A stretch of 62,891 nt of DNA from an uncultured Alphaproteobacteria bacterium (lineage in GTDB: Bacteria > Pseudomonadota > Alphaproteobacteria > Methylaequorales > Methylaequoraceae), in assembly GCA_902595755.1 (NCBI GenBank), contig CACJRF010000009.1:1-62891 (forward strand), in the 5' to 3' direction. Made by a program: the position numbers and the translations under genes. The notes under the pieces were generated by a model. It worked only from the letters and a program-made list of their open reading frames with translations. It did no database searches and was not told the origin of the DNA. Shown in pieces: positions 1 through 9,271 of the stretch; position 1 is the stretch's first letter, and the number at the start of each line of letters is the position of its first letter.

Positions 1-104
1 AAGGAAGAAACCCTTCAACAGGTGTAGAAATAGATATTAAAAAGAAAGCTTTTGTTCATTATAATCCTGGAAAAAATCTAAAAAAGAAACTCAATGAGAG
101 ATAG
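1..104 (+). CDS. ihfB: Integration host factor beta subunit, C-terminal fragment
   Basis: Only the last 33 codons are visible, in the frame beginning at base 3, and they end in TAG. The readable tail contains GRNPSTG followed by a basic strand and HYNPGKNLKKKL, matching the RNPKTG and F-x-PGKELR signatures of the HU/IHF family, including the Pro that intercalates into bent DNA. IHF is a heterodimeric DNA-bending architectural protein used in replication, recombination and transcription. The stop overlaps the start of the next gene by 11 bases, so they are co-transcribed. IhfB rather than HU is inferred from the tail and from the ihfB-lapA-trpF order usual in alphaproteobacteria. The 5' end lies outside the window. 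Confidence 0.85.
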   Translation, partial: GRNPSTGVEIDIKKKAFVHYNPGKNLKKKLNER

Positions 105-312
105 AATAAGAAAAATATTAAGCTTTCTTCTTCTATGCTTTCTAATTATTTTTTGCTCACTATTTTCAATAAGCAATAAACTGATTGTTAAAATAAATTT
201 TTTTCCTCTACCATATGTTGTGGAACTCCCAATGTACATACTGATATTTTTGTTAATATTTATTGGTTTTCTTCTAGGTTTTTTATTTTTTTATCTTAGA
301 AAAGTTTTATAA
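94..312 (+). CDS. lapA: LapA-domain (DUF1049) inner-membrane protein
   Basis: This is a 72-residue protein with two hydrophobic helices (about residues 8-25 and 45-67) separated by a short segment resembling the LapA/YciS pattern of a first helix, an S-x-N-x-x-x-V strand and a G-rich second helix. LapA proteins of enterobacteria partner LapB and FtsH to control LpxC turnover and lipopolysaccharide synthesis. Whether this homologue does the same is inference, since no LapB is in the window. It starts inside the 3' end of ihfB and is followed 6 bases later by pyrF. The position directly after ihfB is conserved in alphaproteobacteria, which supports the call. Confidence 0.75.
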   Translation: MRDRIRKILSFLLLCFLIIFCSLFSISNKLIVKINFFPLPYVVELPMYILIFLLIFIGFLLGFLFFYLRKVL

Positions 313-318
313 TTAATC

Positions 319-1023
319 ATGAAACTAAAAAATTATGTTTACTGTGCACTAGATTTTAGTGACTTAAATCAAACTCTAAACTTTACAGACAAAATATTTA
401 AGCATATTGGGGGAGTAAAAGTAGGTTTAGAGTTTTTTGTAAAATATGGAATTGAGGGTGTTTTAAAAATTAAAAATTTTGGGATTCCAATTTTTTTGGA
501 TCTCAAATTACATGACATTCCAAATACAGTAAAAAAGACAACTGAAAATATTTTAAAAATTCAACCCCATTTATTAACCATTCATTTAACTGGTGGATCT
601 GAAATGATCAAACAAGTGTGTAGTGTCAAAGCAGATACTAAAATTATAGGTGTTACTATGTTAACTAGTTTAGATAGAAATGATCTAAAGGCGTGTGGAG
701 TAGAAATACCAGAATCTAAATTTGTTGAGAACCTTACAAACCTTGGTTTTAAATCAGGAATCGATGGAATAGTTTCATCACCTCTAGAGTTGACCAATCT
801 TAAAAAAAAATTTGGGAATAGTCTAATATATGTTACTCCAGGTATTAGATTAAATGAGAATAAAAAAAACGATCAAAAAAGAGTTTCTTCACCTGGACAA
901 GCGGTTGTAAATGGTTCATCACTGCTTGTTATTGGCCGACCAATTACAACCTCACCTAACCCAATAAAAAGTATAGAAAAAATTCTAGGAAATATAAGAG
1001 AAAGTCTTGAAAGTAGAAATTAA
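319..1023 (+). CDS. pyrF: Orotidine 5'-phosphate decarboxylase
   Basis: It catalyses the last step of UMP synthesis, decarboxylation of OMP, in the cytoplasm. The 234-residue length is normal for the bacterial short form. The catalytic signature is visible: Lys34 in KVGLEFF and the D61-x-K63-x-x-D66 motif in FLDLKLHDIPNTV; the phosphate-binding end is VIGRPIT near the C-terminus. It lies between lapA and trpF and overlaps trpF by 17 bases, so pyrimidine and tryptophan genes share one transcript. Both enzymes are phosphoribosyl-dependent TIM barrels, but that is a family resemblance rather than a shared pathway. No regulatory leader is visible. Confidence 0.96.
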   Translation: MKLKNYVYCALDFSDLNQTLNFTDKIFKHIGGVKVGLEFFVKYGIEGVLKIKNFGIPIFLDLKLHDIPNTVKKTTENILKIQPHLLTIHLTGGSEMIKQVCSVKADTKIIGVTMLTSLDRNDLKACGVEIPESKFVENLTNLGFKSGIDGIVSSPLELTNLKKKFGNSLIYVTPGIRLNENKKNDQKRVSSPGQAVVNGSSLLVIGRPITTSPNPIKSIEKILGNIRESLESRN

Positions 1024-1633
1024 AATTTGCGGTATTAATAGCAAGGAGTCTGCTATTGCTTCTCACGGAGCTAAATACATTGGATTTGTTTTTTGTAAGG
1101 AATCTCCAAGATTTGTTGAACCAGATTTTGTGAAGAGGATTATCCCACATTTGAGTAAAAACCAAAAAAAGGTTGGTTTATTTGTAAATGCAAAAATTAA
1201 TTTAATAAAAAAAGTTACACTTGATTTAGGACTAGATATGATACAGCTTCATGGAGATGAAGATATTGAGTTTATCAAAAATCTTAAAGTACTAACAAAT
1301 AGAAAAATAATAAAAGCAATTCCTGTAAGAACTATTCAGGATGTAAAGATTTCTGAGGAATTTAAAAATTTTTGTGATATGATTTTATTTGATACAAAAA
1401 CTAATACTCAGTTTGGTGGAACTGGAACAAGTTTTGACTGGAAATTATTAAAGAACTTTAAGATTTCAAAAAAATGGATGGTAGCAGGAGGGTTAAATAT
1501 AAATAATATTAAGGAGGCTCTGGAAACCACAAAACCAGATATTGTAGACATATCCTCTGGAGTTGAAAAAGAAAGAGGAATAAAATGTGAAAAAAAAATT
1601 AGAGACTTTATAAATTATGTTAGAGAATTATGA
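1007..1633 (+). CDS. trpF: Phosphoribosylanthranilate isomerase
   Basis: It performs the Amadori rearrangement of phosphoribosylanthranilate to CdRP, the third step of tryptophan synthesis. The near-universal N-terminus KICGI is present, with catalytic Cys8, and the catalytic Asp is D129 in LFDTKT. The phosphate-binding loop GGL-x-x-x-N follows near residue 160. The reading frame has no ATG before KICGI, so the start must be the TTG inside the pyrF 3' end. Overlap with pyrF (17 bases) and with trpB (4 bases, ATGA) indicates translational coupling, and the TTG may lower yield relative to trpB. Length (208 residues) is typical. Confidence 0.95.
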   Translation: MKVEIKICGINSKESAIASHGAKYIGFVFCKESPRFVEPDFVKRIIPHLSKNQKKVGLFVNAKINLIKKVTLDLGLDMIQLHGDEDIEFIKNLKVLTNRKIIKAIPVRTIQDVKISEEFKNFCDMILFDTKTNTQFGGTGTSFDWKLLKNFKISKKWMVAGGLNINNIKEALETTKPDIVDISSGVEKERGIKCEKKIRDFINYVREL

Positions 1634-2847
1634 AAAAAAATAAAAATATTAATTATAAAATATTTCCAGACAAAAATGGAAGATTTGGAAAATTTGGTGG
1701 AAGATTTGTTGCCGAAACATTAATGCCTTTGTTACTTAAAGTCGAAGAGGAATATAAAAAGGCTAAAAATTCAAAAAAATTTAAATCTAAACTCAAGTAT
1801 TATTTTGAAAGTTATATTGGCCGACCAAGCCCTCTTTATCTTGCTGAAAGATTATCTAGCAAGCTTAACGGAGCCAAATTATATCTTAAAAGAGATGAAC
1901 TTAATCATACTGGAGCCCATAAAATTAATAATTGTGTAGGACAAATTTTACTTGCTATGCAGATGGGAAAACAAAGAATTGTTGCCGAGACTGGTGCTGG
2001 ACAGCATGGACTTGCAACTGCAACAGTGTGCGCATTGTTTAATCTTAATTGTGTTATTTATATGGGTGAAGTTGATATAAAAAGACAGGCACCGAACGTG
2101 TTTAAAATGAAATTACTAGGTGCACAAATTCAACCAGTAAAATCAGGTAGAGCAACATTGAAGGATGCGATGAATGAAGCGCTACGTGATTGGGTTTCTA
2201 ACGTAAAAGATACTTTTTATGTTATTGGAACAGCAGCAGGACCGCATCCTTACCCAATGATGGTGAGAGATTTTCAATCAGTAATTGGAGATGAAGCAAA
2301 AAAACAAATATTAAAGTATGAAAAAAGATTGCCTAATTATCTTGTTGCATGTATTGGTGGAGGATCAAATGCTCTGGGATTATTTTATTCTTTTTTAAAT
2401 GACTATGATGTTAAAATTTTAGGTGTTGAGGCTGGAGGAGAAGGTGTAAACTCAAAAAAACATGCTGCATCTCTTGCAAAGGGTAAGCCTGGTTTTCTTC
2501 ATGGAAATTATACTTATTTATTACAAGATCCCAATGGACAGATTAATGATGCACACTCTATATCAGCCGGTCTTGACTATCCTGGAATAGGTCCTGAGCA
2601 TTCTTGGCTTAAGGAAATAGGAAGGGTAAAATATGTAAGTGCGACTGATAAAGAAGCTTTAAGTGCTTTCAAATTATGTTCAAAACTTGAGGGTATTATT
2701 CCGGCATTAGAACCATCTCATGCTTTAGCATATCTTATTAAAAATTCTAAAAAATTCTCAAAGAAAGATATTATAATAATGAATATGTGTGGTAGAGGGG
2801 ATAAGGATATATTTGCAATCTCTGATAAACTTGGGGTTAAAGTATGA
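1630..2847 (+). CDS. trpB: Tryptophan synthase beta chain
   Basis: This is the PLP-dependent subunit that condenses indole with L-serine to give tryptophan, working as an alpha2-beta2 complex with TrpA. The PLP-binding lysine is K98 in HTGAHKINN, and the glycine-rich phosphate cup GGGSNALG lies near residue 243. The 405-residue length and the N-terminal [17 protein letters not shown] match the TrpB1 family, not the indole-salvaging TrpB2. It overlaps trpF and trpA by 4 bases each, which supports balanced subunit synthesis. No trpDCE genes are in the window, so the early pathway genes must be elsewhere. Confidence 0.97.
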   Translation: MKKNKNINYKIFPDKNGRFGKFGGRFVAETLMPLLLKVEEEYKKAKNSKKFKSKLKYYFESYIGRPSPLYLAERLSSKLNGAKLYLKRDELNHTGAHKINNCVGQILLAMQMGKQRIVAETGAGQHGLATATVCALFNLNCVIYMGEVDIKRQAPNVFKMKLLGAQIQPVKSGRATLKDAMNEALRDWVSNVKDTFYVIGTAAGPHPYPMMVRDFQSVIGDEAKKQILKYEKRLPNYLVACIGGGSNALGLFYSFLNDYDVKILGVEAGGEGVNSKKHAASLAKGKPGFLHGNYTYLLQDPNGQINDAHSISAGLDYPGIGPEHSWLKEIGRVKYVSATDKEALSAFKLCSKLEGIIPALEPSHALAYLIKNSKKFSKKDIIIMNMCGRGDKDIFAISDKLGVKV

Positions 2848-3659
2848 ATATAATGATTAATAGAATCGAAAAAACTTTTGAGAAACTTAAGGCAGATGGT
2901 GACAAGGCATTAGTATCATTCATTACAGCAGGCGACCCTAATATGGAAAAATCTGAGCAAATTCTGTGTGATTTGCCAAAGTATGGAGTTGATATTATAG
3001 AAGTTGGCATTCCTTTCTCTGACCCAATGGCTGATGGACCAACAATTCAAAAATCTAGTAATAGGGCAATTTCTGCTGGATCAAACTTATCAAAAACCTT
3101 AAAAATTATAAATAAATTTAGAAGAGTAAATTCAAAAACTCCTATTGTATTAATGGGCTATTTTAATCCAATTTTTCAGTTTGGCTTAGAAAAATTTTTT
3201 AATTCCTGCAAAAAAATTGGAGTAGATGGCATAATTGTCGTTGATCTTCCTCCTGAAGAAAATGAATTAATTAATGTTTATACTAAAAGATATGGTGTTC
3301 ATAATATTAGATTAATAACACCAACAACAGATAAAAAAAGATTAAGAAAAATTTTGAAATTCACTAGTGGTTTTTTATATTATGTTTCAATAACAGGAAT
3401 TACTGGGACTAAGAAACCGTCTGTTTTGGAGGTTAAAAAAGCGGTTAGCAGAATAAAGGCTAATACTAATTTACCAGTAGTAGTAGGCTTCGGAATAGAT
3501 AACTACAAACAAGCAGCGGCTTTAAATAAAATTTCTGATGGATGTGTAATCGGGTCGGCAATTATTAAAATAATTGAGAGTTATAAAGAATATAGTAAAT
3601 CAAAAATATCAAAAAAAATTGAAGATTTTTTAATTAAATTTAGTAAAGATAATAAATGA
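2844..3659 (+). CDS. trpA: Tryptophan synthase alpha chain
   Basis: It cleaves indole-3-glycerol phosphate to indole and glyceraldehyde 3-phosphate and channels indole to TrpB. The family signature [15 protein letters not shown] carries catalytic Glu53 and Asp64, and the phosphate loop VGFGI is present near residue 215. At 271 residues it is full length. The ATG overlaps the trpB stop by 4 bases; a second in-frame ATG four codons in gives a start only nine bases shorter. The gene also overlaps accD by 4 bases, tying tryptophan and fatty-acid genes into one transcript as in many alphaproteobacteria. Confidence 0.97.
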   Translation: MNIMINRIEKTFEKLKADGDKALVSFITAGDPNMEKSEQILCDLPKYGVDIIEVGIPFSDPMADGPTIQKSSNRAISAGSNLSKTLKIINKFRRVNSKTPIVLMGYFNPIFQFGLEKFFNSCKKIGVDGIIVVDLPPEENELINVYTKRYGVHNIRLITPTTDKKRLRKILKFTSGFLYYVSITGITGTKKPSVLEVKKAVSRIKANTNLPVVVGFGIDNYKQAAALNKISDGCVIGSAIIKIIESYKEYSKSKISKKIEDFLIKFSKDNK

Positions 3660-4498
3660 ACTGGATAACTAATTTTGTCAAACCTAAACTACAATCATTT
3701 GTAGGTAAAAAAGAAGTTCCGGACAACCTATGGGAAACTTGTCCTAAATGTTCTCAAATGATTTTAAAACGGGAGTTAAAAGTAGCATTATATGTTTGCA
3801 AACACTGTGACCATCACTTTAGAATTAATGCAAAAGATAGGCTAGAAAGTTTTTTTGGAAATAATTTTATGATTATTGAAACACCTAAAATAAAAAGTGA
3901 CCCGTTAAAGTTTAAAGATAGTAAAAAGTATGTTGATAGACTTAAAAAAGCAAAAAAAAATACTGAACTTGAGGATTCCGTTTTAGTTGCCTCTGGAACA
4001 TTAAATAAAACTAAAGTAACAGTAGCTATTTTTGATTTTAACTTTATGGGAGGGTCAATGGGTATGGCAGCCGGTGAAGCAATAGTTACAGCATGCAATT
4101 ATGCAAAAAAAAATAAACTACCTTTAATTATTTTCAGTTCATCTGGTGGAGCAAGAATGCAAGAGGGTATTCTATCTTTAATGCAAATGCCTAGAACAGT
4201 GATAGCAGTCAATTCATATTGTAAAACAAATCAACCTTTTTTATCAATTCTAACTGACCCTACAACAGGTGGAGTTTCAGCCTCATTTGCAATGCTGGGT
4301 GATTTAATTTTAGCTGAGAAAAATGCTACCATTGGGTTTGCTGGGTCAAGGGTAATAGAGGAAACTATTAAAGAAAAACTTCCTCAAAATTTTCAGAAGT
4401 CAGAGTATCTTTTAGAAAAAGGTATGGTTGATTTTGTAATCCATAGAAAAGACCTAAAGAAGAAAATCATCAGTATTTTAGAATTTTTAAATCCATAA
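3656..4498 (+). CDS. accD: Acetyl-CoA carboxylase carboxyltransferase subunit beta
   Basis: This is the beta half of the carboxyltransferase that makes malonyl-CoA, the committed step of fatty-acid synthesis, and it pairs with AccA (not in the window). An N-terminal four-cysteine zinc ribbon is visible at C29, C32, C48 and C51, followed by the crotonase-like core containing SSGGARMQEG and the TTGGVSASFAMLGD oxyanion region. Length of 280 residues is normal. It overlaps trpA by 4 bases, and its TAA is immediately followed by the folC ATG without spacer. The trpA-accD-folC order is widespread in proteobacteria. Confidence 0.97.
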   Translation: MNWITNFVKPKLQSFVGKKEVPDNLWETCPKCSQMILKRELKVALYVCKHCDHHFRINAKDRLESFFGNNFMIIETPKIKSDPLKFKDSKKYVDRLKKAKKNTELEDSVLVASGTLNKTKVTVAIFDFNFMGGSMGMAAGEAIVTACNYAKKNKLPLIIFSSSGGARMQEGILSLMQMPRTVIAVNSYCKTNQPFLSILTDPTTGGVSASFAMLGDLILAEKNATIGFAGSRVIEETIKEKLPQNFQKSEYLLEKGMVDFVIHRKDLKKKIISILEFLNP

Positions 4499-5803
4499 AT
4501 GGAAAAATCAAAAAAAATTTTAAGGAGGCTTGAACTTCTTCATCCTAAAAAGATTGACTTATCTTTAACAAGACTGAGAAGGTTACTAGACAAGCTTAAT
4601 AATCCACACTTAAGACTACCACCAACTATCCATGTAGCGGGCACTAATGGCAAAGGGTCTGTTACTTCGTTTTTAAGATTTATATACGAAAATTCTAAAC
4701 TCAATGTTCAATGCTACACCTCTCCACATATAATAAAGTTTAATGAAAGAATTAGAATTAATTCAAAACTAATTAGTAATGATTATTTAAATATTCTATT
4801 GGAAGAATGTGAGTTTTATAATAATGGAGAAGAAATTACTTTTTTTGAAATTACGACTGCAGCAGCATTCTTAGCGTTTAGCAGAGTAAATTCTGATTTG
4901 CTAATTCTCGAAACTGGGCTGGGCGGTAGATTTGATGCTACAAATATTATTGAAAAAAAAATATGTAGCGTGATCACTCCTATTTCAATGGATCATATGA
5001 ATTTTCTTGGATCTAGAATAAGTCTGATAGCCAGAGAAAAATTAGGGATAGTTAAAAACTCTGAAAGAGTAATAATCTCAAAACAAAAAAGTTATATCAA
5101 ATACTTAACAAGAAATTATCTAAAGAATATGAAGACAACACCTTACGAAGAAGGCAAAGATTGGAAAGTTCTGAATAAAGATTATAAAAAAAAAAGATTC
5201 TCAATGAGATTTAAAGAAAAAGTTTGCGAATTTAGTTTTCCATCTCTATACGGTGATCATCAAATTGATAATGCCTCTACTGCAGTCTCTACTATATTAT
5301 CAATCAATAATTTTGATGTTACTAGCGAATCAATAAATTCTGGAATATTAAAAACTAATTGGCCAGCCAGAATGCAAAAATTAAATGGAAGGTTATCAAA
5401 AATTGCTGGTAAAGCTTTTGATATTTGGCTAGATGGTGGGCATAATCTAGATGCTGCAGAAATGTTATCAAAAGTAATCAATAGTTGGGACGAAAAAAAA
5501 ATTATTCTTATTATTGGAATGATTAATGGTAAAGATCCGATAAAATTCTTGAATAAATTAATTCACAATATTTCTTTACTAATTGCACTACCTATAAATG
5601 ATCATCAATGTGTAATGCCATATGAAATAAAAAATCTCGTAATTAATAATTTTAAGCCAAACTTTGATATTAAATGCTGTTTGAATATTGAAGAGGCAAT
5701 AATTTTAACCAAAAAAAAATTCTCGAAGGGAAAAATACTTATTTGTGGTTCATTATACCTTTCAGGTGAAATTCTGAGAGCGGACGGCTACACAATAAAA
5801 TAA
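4499..5803 (+). CDS. folC: Bifunctional dihydrofolate/folylpolyglutamate synthase
   Basis: It adds glutamate to dihydropteroate and then extends polyglutamate tails on folates, an ATP-dependent cytoplasmic reaction of the Mur-ligase fold. The P-loop is G48TNGKGS54 in HVAGTNGKGSV, and the downstream ETGLGGRFDATN region and the C-terminal LDGGHNLDA motif are typical. The 434-residue length fits the family. The ATG touches the accD stop, so it probably depends on coupling. It is the last gene of the rightward operon and converges on trxA with only two bases between the stop codons, leaving no room for a hairpin terminator. Confidence 0.95.
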   Translation: MEKSKKILRRLELLHPKKIDLSLTRLRRLLDKLNNPHLRLPPTIHVAGTNGKGSVTSFLRFIYENSKLNVQCYTSPHIIKFNERIRINSKLISNDYLNILLEECEFYNNGEEITFFEITTAAAFLAFSRVNSDLLILETGLGGRFDATNIIEKKICSVITPISMDHMNFLGSRISLIAREKLGIVKNSERVIISKQKSYIKYLTRNYLKNMKTTPYEEGKDWKVLNKDYKKKRFSMRFKEKVCEFSFPSLYGDHQIDNASTAVSTILSINNFDVTSESINSGILKTNWPARMQKLNGRLSKIAGKAFDIWLDGGHNLDAAEMLSKVINSWDEKKIILIIGMINGKDPIKFLNKLIHNISLLIALPINDHQCVMPYEIKNLVINNFKPNFDIKCCLNIEEAIILTKKKFSKGKILICGSLYLSGEILRADGYTIK

Positions 5804-5805
5804 AA

Positions 5806-6126
5806 TTAGATTTTTGTTTCAATCCAATCTAACAATTCCTTTTTTGGGGGTAGTCCAACTTTCGTGTCGATAGAATTACCATCCTTAAATAATATCATAG
5901 TAGGAATACTTCTTATTGAGAATTTAGCTGCCAATTCCTGATTATCGTCGATATTTATTTTTCCAATTTTTACTTGCTCTTTTAACTCATCAGATATTTC
6001 CTCTAATATTGGTGCCAAATTCTTACATGGCCCACACCATTCCGCCCAAAAATCAACTAAACATGGAAGCGAAGACTTAACTACTTCTTCCTCAAAATTA
6101 TTTTCATTTATATTTATAACTGTCAC
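5806..6126 (-). CDS. trxA: Thioredoxin
   Basis: This 106-residue cytoplasmic disulfide reductant has the canonical active site WCGPC (C31, C34) and the cis-proline in SIPTMILF. The start is GTG, preceded on the minus strand by a good AGGAG about nine bases upstream, which decides the start. It is the promoter-distal gene of the leftward tsaE-amgK-murU-sbcB-trxA run, 19 bases after sbcB. In many alphaproteobacteria trxA sits between addA and folC, so this neighbourhood is conserved apart from the nuclease. Confidence 0.97.
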   Translation of the reverse strand: MTVININENNFEEEVVKSSLPCLVDFWAEWCGPCKNLAPILEEISDELKEQVKIGKINIDDNQELAAKFSIRSIPTMILFKDGNSIDTKVGLPPKKELLDWIETKI

Positions 6127-6145
6127 TCAGGTTTCTCCTTTAAAA

Positions 6146-7618
6146 CTAACCAAATAACCTTTTCGATAATGTTTCATTAAATAAGATAGGTTTTGGATTA
6201 GAATCACTATAATAATCATTTAGAAAATTAATGTAAATATTATATTGATAAATCTGCTCCTTCATCTTAAAACTTTCCTCCTCATTCTCTATTTTAAAAG
6301 ATAATGTATCTACTTCCTCCATAGCAGCAGGTATGGTTGTAAAATTTTTACTTTCCAATGATAGAAGTCTTTCTGAAATTTTTTTATGTAATAAAGAAAA
6401 TATTTTTTGAGGAAGCTCTGTTGGTTGGTTTCTAAAAATATGTCGCGCTGCAAAAAATCTTAGTCTAGGGTCTAAAAATTTCTCCGCAAAGATCCATTTT
6501 TTATCCCAGTTCTCATTATGGAAATCTTTCATTATGAATGAATCTTTGTAATTTAAATTCTTAGAATAAATAGTTTCTTCTTCATATGGTATCTCTTGAC
6601 TTTTATTTTCCATATATTCTTCGGATTCTCGTTTTAAAACAATATCTAAGTTTTCAAGAAATTGCTCATTATCTAGTTGCTGATTTTTTAATTCTATTTC
6701 CTCTTCTGAAAAGTCTGAGTATGGTTCTATTGATTTTGCATATTTTTTATCAAGTATAGTCGGTTGCTTATTAATCTTAATTTTTCTAAAAAAGCTTTTA
6801 TTTTTATATATTTCATAAAGGGCATTATGATCATATTTAACTAGTTCTTTAGGATCATACTTCAAATCAAAACCAATTAACTGAGATTTATATATAGGGT
6901 GTTTAATTAAATGCTTAACTAAGTAAACTCTGTGTGAATTAAATAAATAATTATGCAATGTAAAAATCTTCTCACTCATTATCCTATGTTCAGCTTTTTT
7001 TGTGGATGAATTTTTGGTAAAATCCATAAATAAATCTGAATTTCTATCAATTAACATTTTCATTAACTTCATTGTAACTTCTACATCAGCTATTGCCTCG
7101 TGTGCATTCTGAAAGTTAAAATTGTTTGATTTGGCTAGATTTTCTAACTTAAAGTTTATTTTGCCACTATCATTTTTATTAACATTAATAGAGTTATTTC
7201 TAAAAGCATGAACCATTGTTGCAAAGTTAAGAACATCAAGCCTTAAATTTCCATTTGTATTTGTTAAGTAAGGGAATAAAAAATGTTCCCATAAAATTTG
7301 TCTAAAGAACTCCTCATCGAAGTTAATTGAATTAAACCCAACAAAATATGAATTCTTAAAATCAGATAGAAGTTTATGAATATTTAAAGTCATTTCATAA
7401 TAAGAATCCCTCTCTGATAAAATATTAGATATATTCAACTTATTTACTTTAAGTGCGTTAATTGAAGGCACAATATCAGGATTCAGTCTAGACTTAATAT
7501 TTAATTTTTTTAATTCATTAAAATTTTGATCATATATAATAAAGCCAGCTTGTAAGACTTGATCGAACCTTGCGTCCCTTCCAGTAGTTTCAAAATCATA
7601 AGCTATAAAATTCTTCAT
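6146..7618 (-). CDS. sbcB: Exodeoxyribonuclease I (single-strand 3'-5' exonuclease)
   Basis: ExoI degrades single-stranded DNA from 3' ends and acts in recombination and mismatch repair. The DEDD nuclease motifs are visible: D8-x-E10 in AYDFETTG, the second Asp in FVGFNSINFDEEF, and H-x-x-x-x-D in HEAIADVEVTMK. The remaining 300 residues match the extended ExoI layout, including the FAARHIFRN-type segment near residue 395. Length 490 is close to the usual 475. The start overlaps the murU stop by 4 bases. It sits where addB and addA are expected, between murU and trxA; no AddAB or RecBCD gene is seen here. Replacement of AddAB is an inference. Confidence 0.9.
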   Translation of the reverse strand: MKNFIAYDFETTGRDARFDQVLQAGFIIYDQNFNELKKLNIKSRLNPDIVPSINALKVNKLNISNILSERDSYYEMTLNIHKLLSDFKNSYFVGFNSINFDEEFFRQILWEHFLFPYLTNTNGNLRLDVLNFATMVHAFRNNSINVNKNDSGKINFKLENLAKSNNFNFQNAHEAIADVEVTMKLMKMLIDRNSDLFMDFTKNSSTKKAEHRIMSEKIFTLHNYLFNSHRVYLVKHLIKHPIYKSQLIGFDLKYDPKELVKYDHNALYEIYKNKSFFRKIKINKQPTILDKKYAKSIEPYSDFSEEEIELKNQQLDNEQFLENLDIVLKRESEEYMENKSQEIPYEEETIYSKNLNYKDSFIMKDFHNENWDKKWIFAEKFLDPRLRFFAARHIFRNQPTELPQKIFSLLHKKISERLLSLESKNFTTIPAAMEEVDTLSFKIENEEESFKMKEQIYQYNIYINFLNDYYSDSNPKPILFNETLSKRLFG

Positions 7619-8322
7619 ACTGATAATTTCCTAATACCCTCTAAATCTTTAACCGTTCCAATATGAAACCACGGATTTCTATCAATTATTCCGTAAGCCT
7701 TACCTGTTTTTACACCTTCCATAATAACCTCTTTTAATGAAAAGATTTTTTCTTTTTTTTCTTTTAAAATCTTTGGATTAATGATTTGTAAACCAGTAAA
7801 AACTAAATTAGGAGTATTAGAAAAAACTAGTTTTTTATACTTAGATTTATTTTTAAATAATTCAAAATCTCCATTTCCGTTATACCCAAATAAATCCTTT
7901 TTATTTTTCATACATAAAATTAGATCCATAAATTCGGAGTTCCAGTTTTCTGATATTAATTCTATTGAGGCATAGAAATTATCTATCCAATATACATCAC
8001 TATTTAACAATAAGATTGGAGATTCCCAGCTTAGGTGATTGTTTTTTAGACAATTCAATAAACCACCTCCTGTTTCCAACCTAACCTCCTCAATAACAAT
8101 ATTCACATAATTCTTAAAATCTTTTACTTCATCAATTATCTTCTCTGGGAAATGAAAAGTATTTATAACTATTGGGTCAAAGTTATTTTTAATAAGCTTT
8201 TTTATATTATTAACAAGTAAGCTATCTTTGTTGATTTTTACGAGTGGCTTAGGAGTAGTTTCTGTTAAAGGATACATTCTTTTACCCATACCTGCGGCGA
8301 ATATCATTGCTTGTTTAACCAT
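7615..8322 (-). CDS. murU: MurU-like NDP-sugar nucleotidyltransferase
   Basis: It has the nucleotidyltransferase signature AAGMGKRMYPLT-x-x-x-PKPL at the N-terminus, followed by the metal-site Asp in LLLNSDVYW. The small size (235 residues) and its coupling to an AmgK-like kinase match MurU, which makes UDP-MurNAc from MurNAc-1-phosphate in the cell-wall recycling shunt of Pseudomonas and many alphaproteobacteria. The substrate is inferred from that pairing; a generic sugar-1-phosphate nucleotidyltransferase is the alternative. It overlaps the kinase by 8 bases and sbcB by 4. Confidence 0.8.
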   Translation of the reverse strand: MVKQAMIFAAGMGKRMYPLTETTPKPLVKINKDSLLVNNIKKLIKNNFDPIVINTFHFPEKIIDEVKDFKNYVNIVIEEVRLETGGGLLNCLKNNHLSWESPILLLNSDVYWIDNFYASIELISENWNSEFMDLILCMKNKKDLFGYNGNGDFELFKNKSKYKKLVFSNTPNLVFTGLQIINPKILKEKKEKIFSLKEVIMEGVKTGKAYGIIDRNPWFHIGTVKDLEGIRKLSV

Positions 8323-9271
8323 AATTTAAAAATGGTATAAGTATTTTAAATATTTTTCTAAACTCTCTACTACTTAAATTTTTTTTCAACATTTTAATTA
8401 CTCTTGGTATATGAACTAAATAATTTTTTTTGTTATCTCTAACCGCTAACCTTTTAAAAATTCCAAGTACTTTTAAATGTCTTTGTATAGCAACTACTTT
8501 ATAACATATTTCAAATTCAGTTGGGTCAATATTACCAAATGACTTCAAATAATAATTAATGATTTTTCTCTCTAATTTATTATCAACATCAATTCTTGCA
8601 TCCTGCGTTAATGATACTAAGTCATATACGCACGGACCTATTAATGCATCTTGGTAATCTATCCATCCACAACTAAAATGTTTATCCTTATTTTCAATAA
8701 AAAATAAATTGTCAACATGGTAATCCCGGTGGATAAATACATTTGGAATATTCTTAAGTAAATTAATAAATGACTTAAATTCATTATTAAAGTCTTGTTT
8801 TGATTTATGTTTTAAAGAACTATCTTCTTGCAAGAACCATTCAAAGAATAAATTTGATTCATTTGTAAATTTATTCTCATCATAAAAGTCCAAATTATAA
8901 TTAATTTTTTGTTTATGAACATGGATTAGTGCATCTGTTGCCAGTAAATATAAAGAATTTTGATTAGTTTTATTAACTATATTACTAAATTTTTTTTTTC
9001 CAAAATTTTCAATAATTAATATATTATTTTCTTTAAGTTTTAAAAAAATTTTTGGAACAGTTACCTTGTCTGATAATAAATTAGAAATTTTCACGAATTT
9101 TTCTAAACTTTCTGGATTATTATCATACATCAATACGCGATCTATGTTTTGTGATTTAATAATGAAATACTTTCTATTTGATGCATCTCCTGCTAAGAAT
9201 TTTATATCCTCAAAAGAAACTTTTTCCATTTTAAGAATATTTTCTATTGTATGAATAATCTCATTTGTCAT
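8315..9271 (-). CDS. amgK: AmgK-like sugar kinase (aminoglycoside phosphotransferase fold)
   Basis: The protein shows the APH-type catalytic loop FIHRDYHVDNLFF and the metal-binding GWIDYQDA, and is 318 residues long. AmgK phosphorylates the anomeric position of MurNAc/GlcNAc recovered from peptidoglycan, producing the substrate of the adjacent MurU. The order tsaE-kinase-nucleotidyltransferase is conserved in alphaproteobacteria, which supports the assignment over an antibiotic-resistance phosphotransferase. It overlaps tsaE by 4 bases (ATGA) and murU by 8. Specificity for MurNAc has not been shown from sequence alone. Confidence 0.8.
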   Translation of the reverse strand: MTNEIIHTIENILKMEKVSFEDIKFLAGDASNRKYFIIKSQNIDRVLMYDNNPESLEKFVKISNLLSDKVTVPKIFLKLKENNILIIENFGKKKFSNIVNKTNQNSLYLLATDALIHVHKQKINYNLDFYDENKFTNESNLFFEWFLQEDSSLKHKSKQDFNNEFKSFINLLKNIPNVFIHRDYHVDNLFFIENKDKHFSCGWIDYQDALIGPCVYDLVSLTQDARIDVDNKLERKIINYYLKSFGNIDPTEFEICYKVVAIQRHLKVLGIFKRLAVRDNKKNYLVHIPRVIKMLKKNLSSREFRKIFKILIPFLNYG

